NCBI GenBank assembly: GCA_022818135.1 | Contig: JAFMSR010000013.1 | Span: forward strand, 23,644,207-23,708,206 | DNA length: 64,000 nt | From: Saxidomus purpurata | Lineage: Eukaryota; Mollusca; Bivalvia; Venerida; Veneridae | Reading direction: 5' to 3' | In this document: in pieces, positions 12,767-23,846 of the stretch | Position numbering within the stretch: position 1 is the stretch's first letter | Layout: each line of letters opens with the position of its first letter | Program-made: the position numbers and the translations under genes | Notes under the pieces: model-generated | What the model saw: the letters and a program-made list of their open reading frames with translations, nothing else | Databases searched by the model: none | What the model was told of the DNA's origin: nothing

Positions 12767-13010
12767 TTCATTGATTCGGATTTAACGTCGCACTCAACAG
12801 CTAAGGTCATATTGCAACGTCCAGCTTTCATGGAGGAGGAATTTCCTGGGTGCCAATTCTAGCATTATTTCAGTCACGAGCGGGCACCTGGGTAGAACCT
12901 AGATAGCTCCCAGACATAAAAAAGTCCCAAGTAGGGCACGAACCTACAGCGGTGAGGGACAAGTAAACATCAGTCAATGACCTCAACCACTCGGCAACAG
13001 ATGTCATTGT
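12767..13010 (-). mobile_element. tRNA-derived SINE, bivalve type, reverse orientation
   Basis: Read on the minus strand, the element starts with a tRNA-like head. This has an A box in GCCGAGTGGTTGAGGTCA near 12980-13000 and a B box in GTAGGTTCGTGCCCTAC near 12930-12950. A central domain with TCTACCCAGGTGCCCGCTCG and a tail containing GTGCGACGTTAAATCC follow. This body-and-tail combination is characteristic of SINE families widespread in bivalves (MESC/RUDI-like; the exact family is not assigned). It is found only in array copy 2, so it inserted, or arrived with the replacement segment, after the amplification. Confidence 0.8.
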
Positions 13011-13437
13011 TTGATGCCAAGCAATTGTCTGAAGTTTCAAGGCTTTAATGATCCGAGAAAGTGAATTTTAAGAAAGCTTAACCAGATTCAAGACGACAGT
13101 GCCGACTGACGTCAAAAAGGTTATGACAATGGCTATTCTGTTTTTCAAAGAAAAGCTAAAAATTTATAAATCAATATTTTGTTATAAATTGATTCAGTAT
13201 ATACCTATCGTAGAACAAGTACTTGCAGCACACATTAACTATCCCCGTGAGTGGTTCCAAAATACTGCGAATTGCAATATACCGGGTCTATTGCGCACAC
13301 CTAGTCATTACCAGCCTTTCTACCATACTGTTTTAAATTTTCATAACTTGTATAAAACAACAACTGAATGTTTTAATAGCAGGCTATTATCTTTCATATT
13401 TAACATATACTAGACTCTAGCAGTATTTCGTAACAAG

Positions 13438-13470
13438 TAATAATGATGATGATTATGATGATTATTATGG
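13438..13470 (+). repeat. Short trinucleotide tract (AT-rich ATG/ATT)
   Basis: An imperfect ATGATGATTATG-type microsatellite marks the right boundary of the copy 2-specific segment. It lies exactly where homology to copies 1 and 3 resumes, so it may have served as a rejoining point. Confidence 0.6.
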
Positions 13471-15337
13471 TTAATTGAGAAATAATAGTCATAGATAATT
13501 ACAAATAAATGAGAGTTTTAAAGGTTTAAAATATGTGGTAATATAAAATGTGTACTTCTTTTGTACTAAGTGGTTCGAATCGACGGCAATTGCATGTAGG
13601 ACCGACCACCTGGTTTGCTCATACTTTGAATATAGATAAATAGATAGATTTATTTTAGTATATCACAGATCACATCTAATATTAAGTAGCATTCTCGAAA
13701 ATACTGATTTATAAGTCTAACATTCTCGAATATTCTGCTTGATAAGTCTAGATGTCAGTTTAGCCGTTACTGCTAATGTAGGGTTTGACACATCTGTATT
13801 TCTAACTGGTCCATGTAAGCGAATGATTTGAAGAGAGTTGAAGTAGCGAGATTCAGAAGATATGGTCTTTCTCCTTTTAAACAAATCTCATTTGAAACAC
13901 AAGATATTCAAACTAATCATAAAAAGCATTCACGTGTTTCCGAATATCACTTAGCTTTGTGATTCGAATCGTAATTGATTTCATTGATTAAATGTGTTTG
14001 TCTTATAAAGTGTTTCTCAATTTCTATACCTCATACATCAGTTTAGACTTGTATTATGAAACTGAAACGTTTGGGAAGACTGCGCATATACTGAGTGTTA
14101 TTTGTTGGCCTCCGAACATACAAAAGTACCAGAAATGCATTGACTAAATACATTACTCTAGTTTCACGAGTTCTTTTTAAAGCTGTTGCATGATCTCGTT
14201 TGTTCTTATGCATTTTACAATTTCAATAAACTGAAAAGCTTATTATGGCAGACTACTTTTGGACCGGTTCTCATTTTTCTATATTTTTATATTTCACTGA
14301 ATATGTGATTGCATGTGTACAACACACACACGATCTATGCAATGGATAATATGAATAATTGAAGTGATTCTTAAACATATGCTGCAACTTAATTGATATA
14401 CCTGCATATTAGCTCTGGCATTGCATCAGTCATGGGGGCTAATTTAATTTCATTTCAAGCGTAAGTTGCACAACATATTCATTCTGTGATCGATCACTTA
14501 CAAGTTCGATGTACTTAAAGGGACATACCCTATAACTGATGTCAAACTAAATAGCGATTTATTACAGAAGGCCTCAATATTGATTAATTGTTGTAAAATG
14601 AGGCATTAATCGCCAAATTTTCTTCTTTAAAATTGTTTTATTTATCATGTTACGTTCATTGAACACATTATTTATGTTTTGATAGTATAACCTGCTAGAC
14701 GTAGGGAGTTTCCCTTTTATGTCTAAAGGCTTGCTAATATAATGGCTTCATGCAATATAACACTTTGATGAATCAAGAAAAGCAGACACAAGTATTATTT
14801 TTGCAAATTAAAAGATGATCTAACATCCGACAGTTCCGTTATTCTTGTTGTACGGAAATACAGACATTGTATATGTAAGAAGCAAAAAACAAATATAACC
14901 ATAATTTGACCTTTGCAAGTGTTAACTATATTGCAATCAGGCCGTGACCAAAGGGTTAAAAAAACTGATATTGAATGATATTCTTTTGTATTTTATTTGA
15001 AGTTAGCACAATGCATGCAGCAGCTGTACTACATTAACAGATTTTCATTGATTTTACATACATTCCATGTTGTGGATAAACAGATAGCAAAGAAACAAAA
15101 AGATATGAATTGTGTATTAAATTACATAAACCTTTCGGCTGACACCGATTAATTGTAGAATTAATTTCAAAATTAGATGTCAATTAAGATATGATGTCAT
15201 AAATGAAAATAAAGCTTGCTTTTAAAATTTATATTATAGTAACCTAATTAGATATAGACAATTAAATAAATACTTTTACGAAAATATAGAACAAATAAAA
15301 TTCGGTATGAATGTATGAAAATGAGAATTTAGAACAT

Positions 15338-15426
15338 ACAGTCCAACCTCTCTAAACAACACCTCTGAAGAGCAAAAACCTCTCTACAAAGACAGATGTT
15401 TTATTTCCCAAAGCAGTTATATCTGA
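15338..15426. repeat. 89-bp junction block between copies 2 and 3
   Basis: This is nearly identical to the block at 7171-7259, with only a few substitutions. Its presence at both internal junctions but neither outer border argues that it was trapped at the join of the first duplication and then copied with the second. Confidence 0.7.
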
Positions 15427-15839
15427 TAAGTTACGGAGCAGTCTTTTGTGGTCAAATAGTACACAGTTTATAACCAGTTCTGTCTTTTTGAAATACATAA
15501 GTCACGTGATCACAAGACAAAGAAAACGTCATACAATGTATAAGTCAAACGTAAATCATAAGACGCATAATGTTCAAGTGAAATGTCTTTATTTTAGCTG
15601 TAAGGGATAAAGCGTTTAAAGGGATACATTCAGTTTCTAATCTTATGTTTTCTATTTCAGAGAGGAGTTTTGATTCACTTCATTTAATCAGTGCAGCTAG
15701 TTCAATGTTTTTAATGTCAAAGTACAATGTATCGGCGACTTATGTGATCACAGTGCACATTAAGATATAAACTGTATACTAATATATGGAGCATCTCATT
15801 TTATAAATCGTTTTGTTAAAGAATTCATTATTCCGTTTA

Positions 15840-16095
15840 GTAATCTCCGTGTTCGAGTGGTTAGAATCGCTTACTTGAAATCACTGTAACCCCTCATAGA
15901 TTGAGGGTCAGGGGCTCTAGCCCTGCTACCGACCATGTTTCTTTATGTGATAAAGTTTGCAGTTCGAACGGAAGATAGGAGTTTAGTACTGGTTTTGTCC
16001 AGGAAAGATGATTAATAGGTAAAGTTCCCGCCTGTTAAAATTACCAAAATACGGTTGGAATGGGCAAAAAATTCCTAAAACAACAACAACAACAT
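15840..16095 (+). mobile_element. tRNA-Ser-derived SINE-like element, array copy 3
   Basis: The architecture is the same as at 7664-7929: an A-box-like GTTCGAGTGGTTAGAATCGC, TACTTGAAATCAC, a B-box-like GGGCTCTAGCCCTGC, and an (AAC)n tail. The A box here (GAGTGGTTAGA) is closer to a canonical tRNA than in the other copies. Confidence 0.68.
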
Positions 16096-16504
16096 CAAAT
16101 TGTTCCGACTATAAAAACTTCAGCTGTTATCAAAGACTACTTCATAACTCTCATAACTGTCTACTTCTCGCTTATGTCATTATATAAGATTACTCCATTA
16201 AAGTTAAGCTGAAAAAAACTTGATAACATTTAAAACAAAGCATTCTAACAAGTTCATACTGATTAAGTGAAAGCATGATACCTAATGATATACGTAGAGC
16301 GTTCTGTGGTGGGTATTTTCATTACTATTTCTCTGATGGAGACATTAATTTGGGACTTTACACTGATTTAATGTAGACACCAATGGTGGTTATATGGTGA
16401 TAATATTTGTTAAACGTGTCTGATTAACCTAATATTTGACAAATATTAACTCTTTGCACACTGAAAGAACTCGAAATACGTTTGATTTATGTCCATGTTT
16501 TTTA

Positions 16505-16812
16505 AAAAGTCACTGAGTAGTGTGAAAGTGTTTACTTGAAATAGCCAATTTCCATGTCATACTGACCTAAAATTCGTTTACACTCCTTTCCATTACATTC
16601 TTATTAGTCGGCACGCAGATTGTCAAAGTTATCGCAAAAGTTTTGGACAAGTTGTTACTGACGATTAATTTTTGTTTTAATTTTGTTGTTTCATTGAATT
16701 TAACCAAAGTATTAATTGAAAGAAAAGAATGTAACCTGAAACGATGATGAAATAGTTCATCGCTATGAAAAATAATATCATGTTTGATGATAATCAACAT
16801 TTTCTGAAAATT
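16505..16812. other. Copy 3 segment missing from copy 2
   Basis: Copy 2 joins CCATGTTTT directly to CTGAAAATTCG near 8375. Copy 3 has about 300 extra bases between CATGTTTTTTAAAAAG and CATTTTCTGAAAATTCG. The similar TTTTCTGAAAA-like ends suggest a deletion in copy 2 through short matching sequences, though an insertion in copy 3 is possible. The minus-strand reading frame here has no recognisable domain. Confidence 0.55.
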
Positions 16813-16985
16813 CGATTCCATAATTAATTAATAAAGTGGGTTCGACCTTGCAACAAAAAGGCGCTCCTACGCAGTACACGTTCCTACTTTGGTTCCTAGC
16901 ATAGTGTACGGAAACTATTGGATCCCTTAAATACACCTATATCTGTATAGATACATCCTCTGACAGATGCGCCAGAAAACCGATT

Positions 16986-17065
16986 CTTTGGCTCAGTAGT
17001 TAGATTATTGGTTTAGCAAACTACTTATGATCCAGGCGGTATGAGTACGAATTGCACTCACAGAT
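16986..17065 (+). mobile_element. tRNA-Ala-like SINE head relic, array copy 3
   Basis: The same tRNA-like layout is seen as in the other two copies: TTTGGCTCAGTAGTTAGA, then GGTTTAGCAAACTAC, then a T-arm-like stem. It is too degenerate to be a working tRNA gene. Confidence 0.4.
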
Positions 17066-20000
17066 GGTATATCTAAATGCACTAACTTGTACAGTTATAT
17101 AACTACTCTCCATATATAAACATTACATGTATCGGACACTTTTAGGTCTTCAGAATCTTCTGCACCGTTTTGATGCTGTGCGTCAATATTTTTTGTTGAT
17201 AAGTTGCATGAAAGACCATCTGGTATAATTATTATATGCCAATAGAGGTTTATTTCGAGTATGACTTTTTGCATGAAAAGTTAATACACGGCTCGACCTC
17301 AAAGTAAAATTATTAAAAGCTTTGTTTCGCATTTGGACATACTAGTATTTGGTTATAAATCAAACAACGTGTCAAACTACATCTTTTCCAACCTTTGTTT
17401 TTAAAATTAATACATTAAATTTACATTTTTTAGACAAAACTAACAATAAGTCAGTCTTCCTTTTGCACCACCAGTACGTTGAGGACTTATATTGTTGCTT
17501 TTTATAAGAGGCAAATATCTTAAGTTTTTTGCTGAATCGTTAATGACAGCAACATCTGTGTACGAGTTAACTAAACGAGAAAACTAACAATAAGTCAGTC
17601 TTGTAAAATTAAACAACATTTTACCTGGTTTTCAATAGACTAAATTTCGGCTTTCACACACACACTCGATAGTAGTTCTCGGGTGGTTGCATTTTCTTTG
17701 TAGGAGAACTAGAAATCAATTGATTGATATTCAATGCAAGAATACATGTAAGTAATATGTAATAGAAGTATTCTTGGGTAATCTTTAACTATACAAACTA
17801 AAACATTGTCTGTGAAAATATTAATGTCTGCGTGACTCGTGGAAAACATGTTAGTACTAAGATGGAATGTTCTTTTGTAACATAAAGATATACTGAATAA
17901 TTTGTTTGCCGTTGATTCATGTATTTATTTTATAAATACATAGACGAAACAATCTACCTCGACAAAATCTGCTTTTGAATATTCTTTATTCCCAATACTG
18001 GTTTACTCGGAATGGCAGCTGTCTAATTATTTCTTCTGTACAAAATAAATTGCAGAATAATACAATAGACTTACGATGTAAGAGATATAATATATTAATC
18101 TTTTCCAAAACGGAGTGATTGTACACAAATATCTCTGCAATCGATTACGCAATATTTCGTCTTGAAATTAGCAACACGTGCCAGAATTGAACACATTAAT
18201 AACACAATACTTGTTCCTGTATTAGTTCTATAAGTTTTCTATTTAATGTAAAATGACGTGAAATGTGAACGTGAAGGAACTGAAAATTTATGCTTAATCT
18301 CATATATGTGTTTACTTATTGAATATAATAACAACTTGAATTATCACTGAACGAGATTAAAATTTTCCGCTAAACTCTGGCTGGCTTCACTTATTACATG
18401 TACATTTTTCGTCCTCGCTGTGAAATGTGTCTCACATTTCTGTCTCAGCTTTTATTGTAACCGCCTTTAAATATGTCAATTAAAAACTAAAAAAACACAG
18501 AAGTAATTTAATAATACGTTTCCCCCTCATGTTTATATGTAAATTGTTCATTATGCCGCAACGTTTTTAACCTGTCAAATCGTCTCATATATGTCTCGGT
18601 TGATAATCGACGTTACTAGCGTTGTTCAAAAAAGGTAAATATTCAAGAAATGATTCATGAATGTACACCAGAAACATCCACCCTTTTGGTTTTACATATC
18701 TAGTGTGAGGGCTGCAACGTCATTGGCTAATAAATTTCGAACACCCTACGTAACTAACGCTATTTCTGCATTGTCTTTCATTTTGGTAGTATACTTTTGC
18801 TGAAAGTTATGAAATCTCAAACCTAGTGTCAAGAAACTCACTAAAAGAATAACCAAATTAGTCCAAAATAGTTTACACCTCATAAACAGAAGTACTGAAA
18901 CTCGTCCTAGTCGGGTAAATGTAAAAAAGAAACAGGTCTTTCTTTTATTTTATATTTTCTCTATAAAATAGTACATGTTGAACCACGAATTAACATCTTA
19001 CAAATACGGGTCATCTAACTTTCATCTTTGATCCCAGAAATAGCCTACCAATAACGCTTGAGAACAAAAATCCGAAGTGATTACGAATGTTGAGCAGAAA
19101 TATCATCATTCAGCGACACTCACCCTTGACTTTATTTCCACAGAACTACGGGGAGCTATCTGTTGATCATAAGAACCCTACATTATCTGTGATAATTGGT
19201 TAAGTAGTTAATCAAGAAACAGTGAAAGAAATGCTTCAATAGCATTAAATGCATTAATGTTGCTACTGACTTGGATTTCTATACCCGAATATTGCAACGT
19301 GTAAAATATATGCGGGCAGCAGGCAACCAATATTACAAGTAAAAGTAGGAAATTGTAGTAACTAAATGAAAATTAGATACTGAAAACAATCTTCTTTAAG
19401 AGTGAACTTAGCTAAGAACTTAAAAGTACTTAATAAAAGTTTCTAAAAATGATAACTTGAAGACCCTTCCAAATAGATATCCGCAAGGAAAATTGATACA
19501 TGTCTTTTCTAACTCAGTCTTTTTTAACAACATGGTACCAAACATGCTCAGACTATTGGAACAGTGTTGTATTAAAGATATTTCATTATCGGACGAGCTA
19601 TAAAGTACAATGTACTATTAGTATAAAATTCCTTATTTTGCTCCAGACCTATGCTGTTGACAAATTCCTATACACACACGTTATTGTGTGCGACACGCTA
19701 AGTAAATTTTTGCATTTTAAACCAAGAAATGCATTATCGATCAATTTTGAATCAAGGAAAACTCTTAAATGTATCTGACAAGATTTCAATGTGGACAACA
19801 TCTCATTATGGTTACATTTGTATCACCGTGACTTGCATTACATTTTCATGTGGCACTGAAATATTGCGCAGACAGTATTCATCCGTTTATCTTCCGTGCC
19901 ACTGTCCCTTTAATTCGTTTTGTAGACAGGATGTCTTTCTAGCGTCATTCTATTCCTATCTATTAAATGTTTGCCTATCAGTCTTTTCTAAACGAGACAT

Positions 20001-21535
20001 AGTGTAAGTCAGATTAATTCGTACACCATTTACTTTAAATTCAAGTATTTTCATACCCTCGATCCTTTTTCATTCCCGATGTATAGAACAATACACGAGA
20101 CATCAGTTTAAGTTCTCCCCCGAAAGAATATCACTGAGAACCTAATGGTAGAGAAAGAGACTGAACCTGCGATCTCTGGACTGATAGCTCAGCGCATTAC
20201 AACTAGACCTTGGATCCGCCTATATATGCATAATATTAATGTGACCCTTCTTGAAATATTTGACAACAAAGCAGGGGTATTTAAAAATGTAGTTTCTAAT
20301 GACAATCTATTAAAAGTACAATGCCGTTGAAATGCGCCAGTGCGAAACGATATTATGTCGCTCAAAGATCTAGCTGTTGTGATAACTTAGTTTTGATGCC
20401 AAATCATGTTTGCAGAGTTTTCGATTGTGAAAATTAACAGTCTGTACAAACTGGCGATAACGAAACTGTTCATAGTATAAAGAGAACATTTTATGCATCT
20501 GATCAGAATTCACGTGAGAGTACATCGGAACCTAAACATTTTCAGTCTAGACTTTTTATTCTCTCATTGTTATTTTATTATAGATCAATGCCATAACTAG
20601 ACATTAATGACCTTTAAAGTTAGGTATTCATACAAGCTCATAGCTACAATAAAACATAGATACATCTTTTATAGAAAGGATTTCTAAGATAATAATGTAT
20701 GTAAATCGTTCAGCTGCGTCTATGTTTTCTTTATTTCTCAGACCGAGATATCATTTTGGTCCTGCAACAATCAAGTGCATGCCATAAAAAATGATAGTAT
20801 GTCTCTTACGTTCTCATCAAACTATAATTTAGGAAATAAAGCCTACCTCGCCGTGCATAAGGAAGAATCTGAGGCTTTCGCGTACTAGTATGTTATTGTG
20901 TGTACCATTTAGTTGTATTATAATACAAGAATGTAATGATTTTAATAACTTTGTCATTAAGGTTTTTCATTTCTGTATACATGCACATAAAAGTGCTATA
21001 GTAAAACATGGTTAATTAAAAAATAATAGTCATAGATAATTACAAATAAATGAGAGTTTTAAAGGTTTAAAATGTGTACTTCCTTTTTACTACATGTAAG
21101 TGGTTCAAATCGACGCCAATTGCATTTAGGACCGACCACTTGATTTGCTCATACTTTGAGTATTAAGTAGCATTCTCGAAAAACCTGATGAGTAAGTCTA
21201 ACATTCTCGAAGATACTGCTTGAAAAGTGTAGATGTCAGTTTTGTCGCTACTGCTTACATTGTATTTAGGGTTTGACACATCTGTAGTTAGTACTTGCCC
21301 ATGTAAGCGAATGATTTGAAGAGTGTTGAAGTAGCCGGATTCAGAAGATATGGTCTTTCTCCTTTTAAACAAATCTTATTTGAAACACAAGATATTCAAA
21401 CAAATCATAAAAATCATTCACGTGTTTCCGAATATCACTTAGCTTTGACTCGAATCATAATTGATTTCATTGATTAAATGTGTTTGTCTTATAAAGTGTT
21501 TCTCAATTTCCATACTTCATACATATACATGAGTT

Positions 21536-21908
21536 TACACTGGGATGAAACTGTTTTGATTTCTGTCCATCCTTTATTTACGTCCTGTGACTTTGGAACA
21601 TGGTGGGGGTAAGAGTGAGGTTGGGTGCGCACCATAAACCGGTTTAAGCTCCCCAGTGGTGTTTTGCCACTGACCGTTCCAAGGCGGGCCCCACTGGTTC
21701 CTTTAATTGTTCGTTTTGTCCTCTGTTGCTTGTATGCAGTGTGTGGTAGGTATATGTGGTGTGTACAGATTGGTGTGTGTGCCGTGGTGTGGCGTGTGTG
21801 TGTGTTGGTGGTGTGCACTTCTGGGTGCTGTGGGGCTCGTTTTGGGGAGGCTGCGTTTTTGGTACGTGGCATTCCCTGTTTGATATTATTTTTGTTTTTT
21901 TTTTGTAT
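21536..21908. mobile_element. GC-rich insert in array copy 3, probable transposon fragment
   Basis: Copies 1 and 2 are continuous at this point, whereas copy 3 has about 360 bases of much GC-richer, TG-rich sequence. The insert is bounded by the direct repeat ATGAAACTG (21544-21552 and 21909-21917), which could be a target-site duplication. An open minus-strand frame of 167 codons crosses the insert but continues into array sequence at both ends, so most of it is fortuitous. The base composition and the open frame suggest a fragment of a dispersed retroelement. The family is not identified. Confidence 0.5.
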
Positions 21909-23263
21909 TATGAAACTGAAACGTTTGGGAAGGCTGCGCATATACTGAGTGTAATTTGTTGGCCTCCGAACATTCAAGTGCCAGAAATGCATTGACTAAA
22001 TTAATTACTCTGGTTTCATGAGCTATGTATTAAGCTGTTTTTGCATGATCTCGTTTGTTCTTATGCACTTTACAATTACAATAAACTGTAGAATTTGTTA
22101 TAGCAGACTATATATAGTTTTGGACAGGTTCTCATGTTTCTATACTTTTATATTTCACTGAATATGTGATTGCATGTGTTCTACACACACACACGATCTA
22201 TGCAATGGACTATATGAATAAGTGAAGTGATTCTTTAACACATGCTGCAATTTAATTGATATACCTGCATATTAGCTCTTGTATTGCATCAGTCATTGGG
22301 GCTTATTTACTTTCATTTCAAGCAATAAGATGCACAACATATTCATTCTGTGATCGATCACTTACAAGTTCAATGTACTTAAAGGGAAATACCCTATAAC
22401 TGATGTCAAACTAAATAGCGATTTATTACAGAAGGCCTAAATATTGATTAATTGTTGTAAAATGAGACATTAATCGCCAAATGTTCTTCTTTAAAATTGT
22501 TGTATTTATCATTTTACGTTCATTGAACACATTATTTATGTTTTGATAATATAACCTGCTGGACGTAGGGAGTTTCCCTTTTATGTCTAAAGGCTTATTT
22601 ATATAATGTCTTCATGCAAAATAACACGTTGATGAATCAAGAAAAGCAGACACAAGTATTCTTTTTGCAAATTAAAAGATGATCTTACATCATACGGTTC
22701 CGTTATTCTTGTTGTAAGGAAATACAGACAACGTATACGTAAGAAACAAAAAAAAATATAACCATACTTTGACCTTTGCAAGTGTTGATTATATTGCAAT
22801 TAGGCCGTGACCAGAGGGTTTTAAAAATAACTGATATTGAATGATTTTCTTTTGTATTTTATGAGAAGTTAGCACAATGCATGTAGCAGCCGTACTACGA
22901 ATTAACAGATTTCATTGATTTTACATACATTCCATGTTGGCGGTAAAACAGATATCAGCGAAACAAAACGATATGAATTGTGTATTAAATTACAATAAAC
23001 CTTTCGGCTGACATCGATAAATTGTAGAATTCAAATCTATACCGTTGTTAACTATTAAGATACAAACAATAAAATGAAAATCTTACGAAAATATCGAACA
23101 ATTAAATTTCGGTATGAATGTAAGAAAATGAGAATTTAGAACATTTGATTAACTTTGTTAAAGCAGAGATATTTTAACTCGACATCTATTTAGACAACTG
23201 GCACATCATTTATATAATTTCATTTGGTCACTTATGATAACAGAACACATTCACATTATATAG

Positions 23264-23464
23264 CAAAAAGACAAATATAAAATGACACATGCAGTGCGGA
23301 CAAAGTCGAAAATAATCGCTTTGGAATTGGGTATAAAACATGATTTTATTTGTAAGAAAATGTTTGAACAACAATGTAAACACAGAGTATCACTAGGCAA
23401 AGCATCAATTGATTATCAGTTGAGTTACCTTAATAATGCACTGAAAGACGTGCTAAAGCTTTAG
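23264..23464 (+). other. Small open frame of unknown status beside the array
   Basis: An open frame runs from an in-frame stop at 23261 to TAG at 23462-23464. Its first ATG, at 23282, gives 60 residues that are lysine-rich and mildly helical in appearance. It has no signal peptide, no membrane segment and no motif that I recognise. An AATAAA signal lies about 375 bases downstream, as expected for a terminal exon or for the 3' end of a retroelement, but no upstream exon or splice acceptor can be shown. It could equally be chance. Confidence 0.15.
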
Positions 23465-23840
23465 TTTCCGTGTGTTATTTAAAGTATATTTCAGCCCCTA
23501 TAACCTCACATTGTAGATTTAAGTTACACGTTATCATATTCTCATTGTTTGAAATCTAAGATCATAGTGGATTAACATTAGACTATTACAATCATTTATG
23601 TTACATTTCTAGTGTCTAAGTTTTTTTACATTAATAGTAAATAGTTAATTTCTTCCAAAATTTCCTTAAACGAAAATACCACTGTAAAACAGTTAATACA
23701 TGTATAAATCATATACTGCTGAATTGTAACATGCTAATAGTTATGTTCAATATTAGCTCCTTTCCGAGATGTTGTACTATGCTCTCACTTTGTACAATTA
23801 ATTCATTATATGCTATAAATTGTATAAATCAATTTTATGC

Positions 23841-23846
23841 AATAAA
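23841..23846 (+). promoter_or_regulatory. Candidate polyadenylation signal AATAAA
   Basis: A canonical AATAAA lies in an AT-rich 3'-UTR-like stretch downstream of the small open frame at 23264-23464. Such hexamers are frequent in this base composition, so support is weak. Confidence 0.2.

Larger units (their letters stand above)
12386..13466. other. Copy 2-specific replacement segment with nested repeats
   Basis: Copies 1 and 3 have a related block of about 335 bases here (5452-5785 and 20675-21010). Copy 2 instead has about 1.08 kb of unrelated sequence between the TACATCTTTTATA and GGTTAATTGAGAAATAATAG anchors. The segment contains two direct repeats of a roughly 21-bp phrase (12449-12507), a reverse-oriented SINE (12767-13010), flanking sequence that resembles dispersed bivalve repeats, and a short ATG/ATT-rich trinucleotide tract at its right edge. 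A reading frame at 13099-13413 has no recognisable domain and lies in repeat-like sequence, so it is not called a gene. Confidence 0.65.
7260..15337. repeat. Array copy 2 (longest, about 8.1 kb)
   Basis: This copy runs from ATAAGTTACGG to the second junction block. Its left part (to about 10.2 kb) matches copy 3 most closely and its right part matches copy 1 most closely. It is unique in carrying a 1.1-kb replacement at about 12386-13466, a stretch at about 10164-10255, and a 45-bp insertion near 13635-13680 inside a block that is continuous in copy 1. It lacks about 300 bases that copy 3 has at 16505-16812. Confidence 0.85.
636..23144. repeat. Three-copy direct tandem array of a 6.5-8.1 kb unit
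   Basis: Long blocks recur three times in the same order and orientation. Copies are 636-7170, 7260-15337 and 15427-23144, with an 89-bp block between them. Clear anchors are the phrase GGAGCAGTCTTTTGTGG near 645, 7266 and 15434, and the phrase AATGAGAATTTAGAAC near each copy's end (about 7153, 15320 and 23128). Aligned blocks look roughly 85-98% identical by eye, interrupted by indels of 30 to about 500 bases. No long reading frame is shared by all three copies, so the amplified unit appears non-coding. It is too long and too rich in composite parts for a classical satellite, and is better described as a segmental tandem triplication that itself contains SINE fragments. Copy similarity is mosaic (see findings). 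Confidence 0.9.
15427..23144. repeat. Array copy 3 (about 7.7 kb)
   Basis: This copy runs from ATAAGTTACGG to the last shared phrase AATTTAGAACAT, after which the sequence is unique. Its left part is very close to copy 2. From about 18.55 kb onwards it is the most diverged copy. It has its own segment at 16505-16812 and a GC-rich insert at about 21536-21908, and lacks the copy 2 sequence at 10164-10255. Confidence 0.85.

Noticed and set aside
13099..13413. 104-codon plus-strand frame in the copy 2 replacement segment
   Set aside because: It lies in repeat-like sequence next to a SINE, is absent from the other copies, and has no recognisable domain.
21489..21992. 167-codon minus-strand frame
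   Set aside because: It spans the GC-rich insert and both array flanks, so most of it is fortuitous. The composition is low-complexity, rich in Thr and His.
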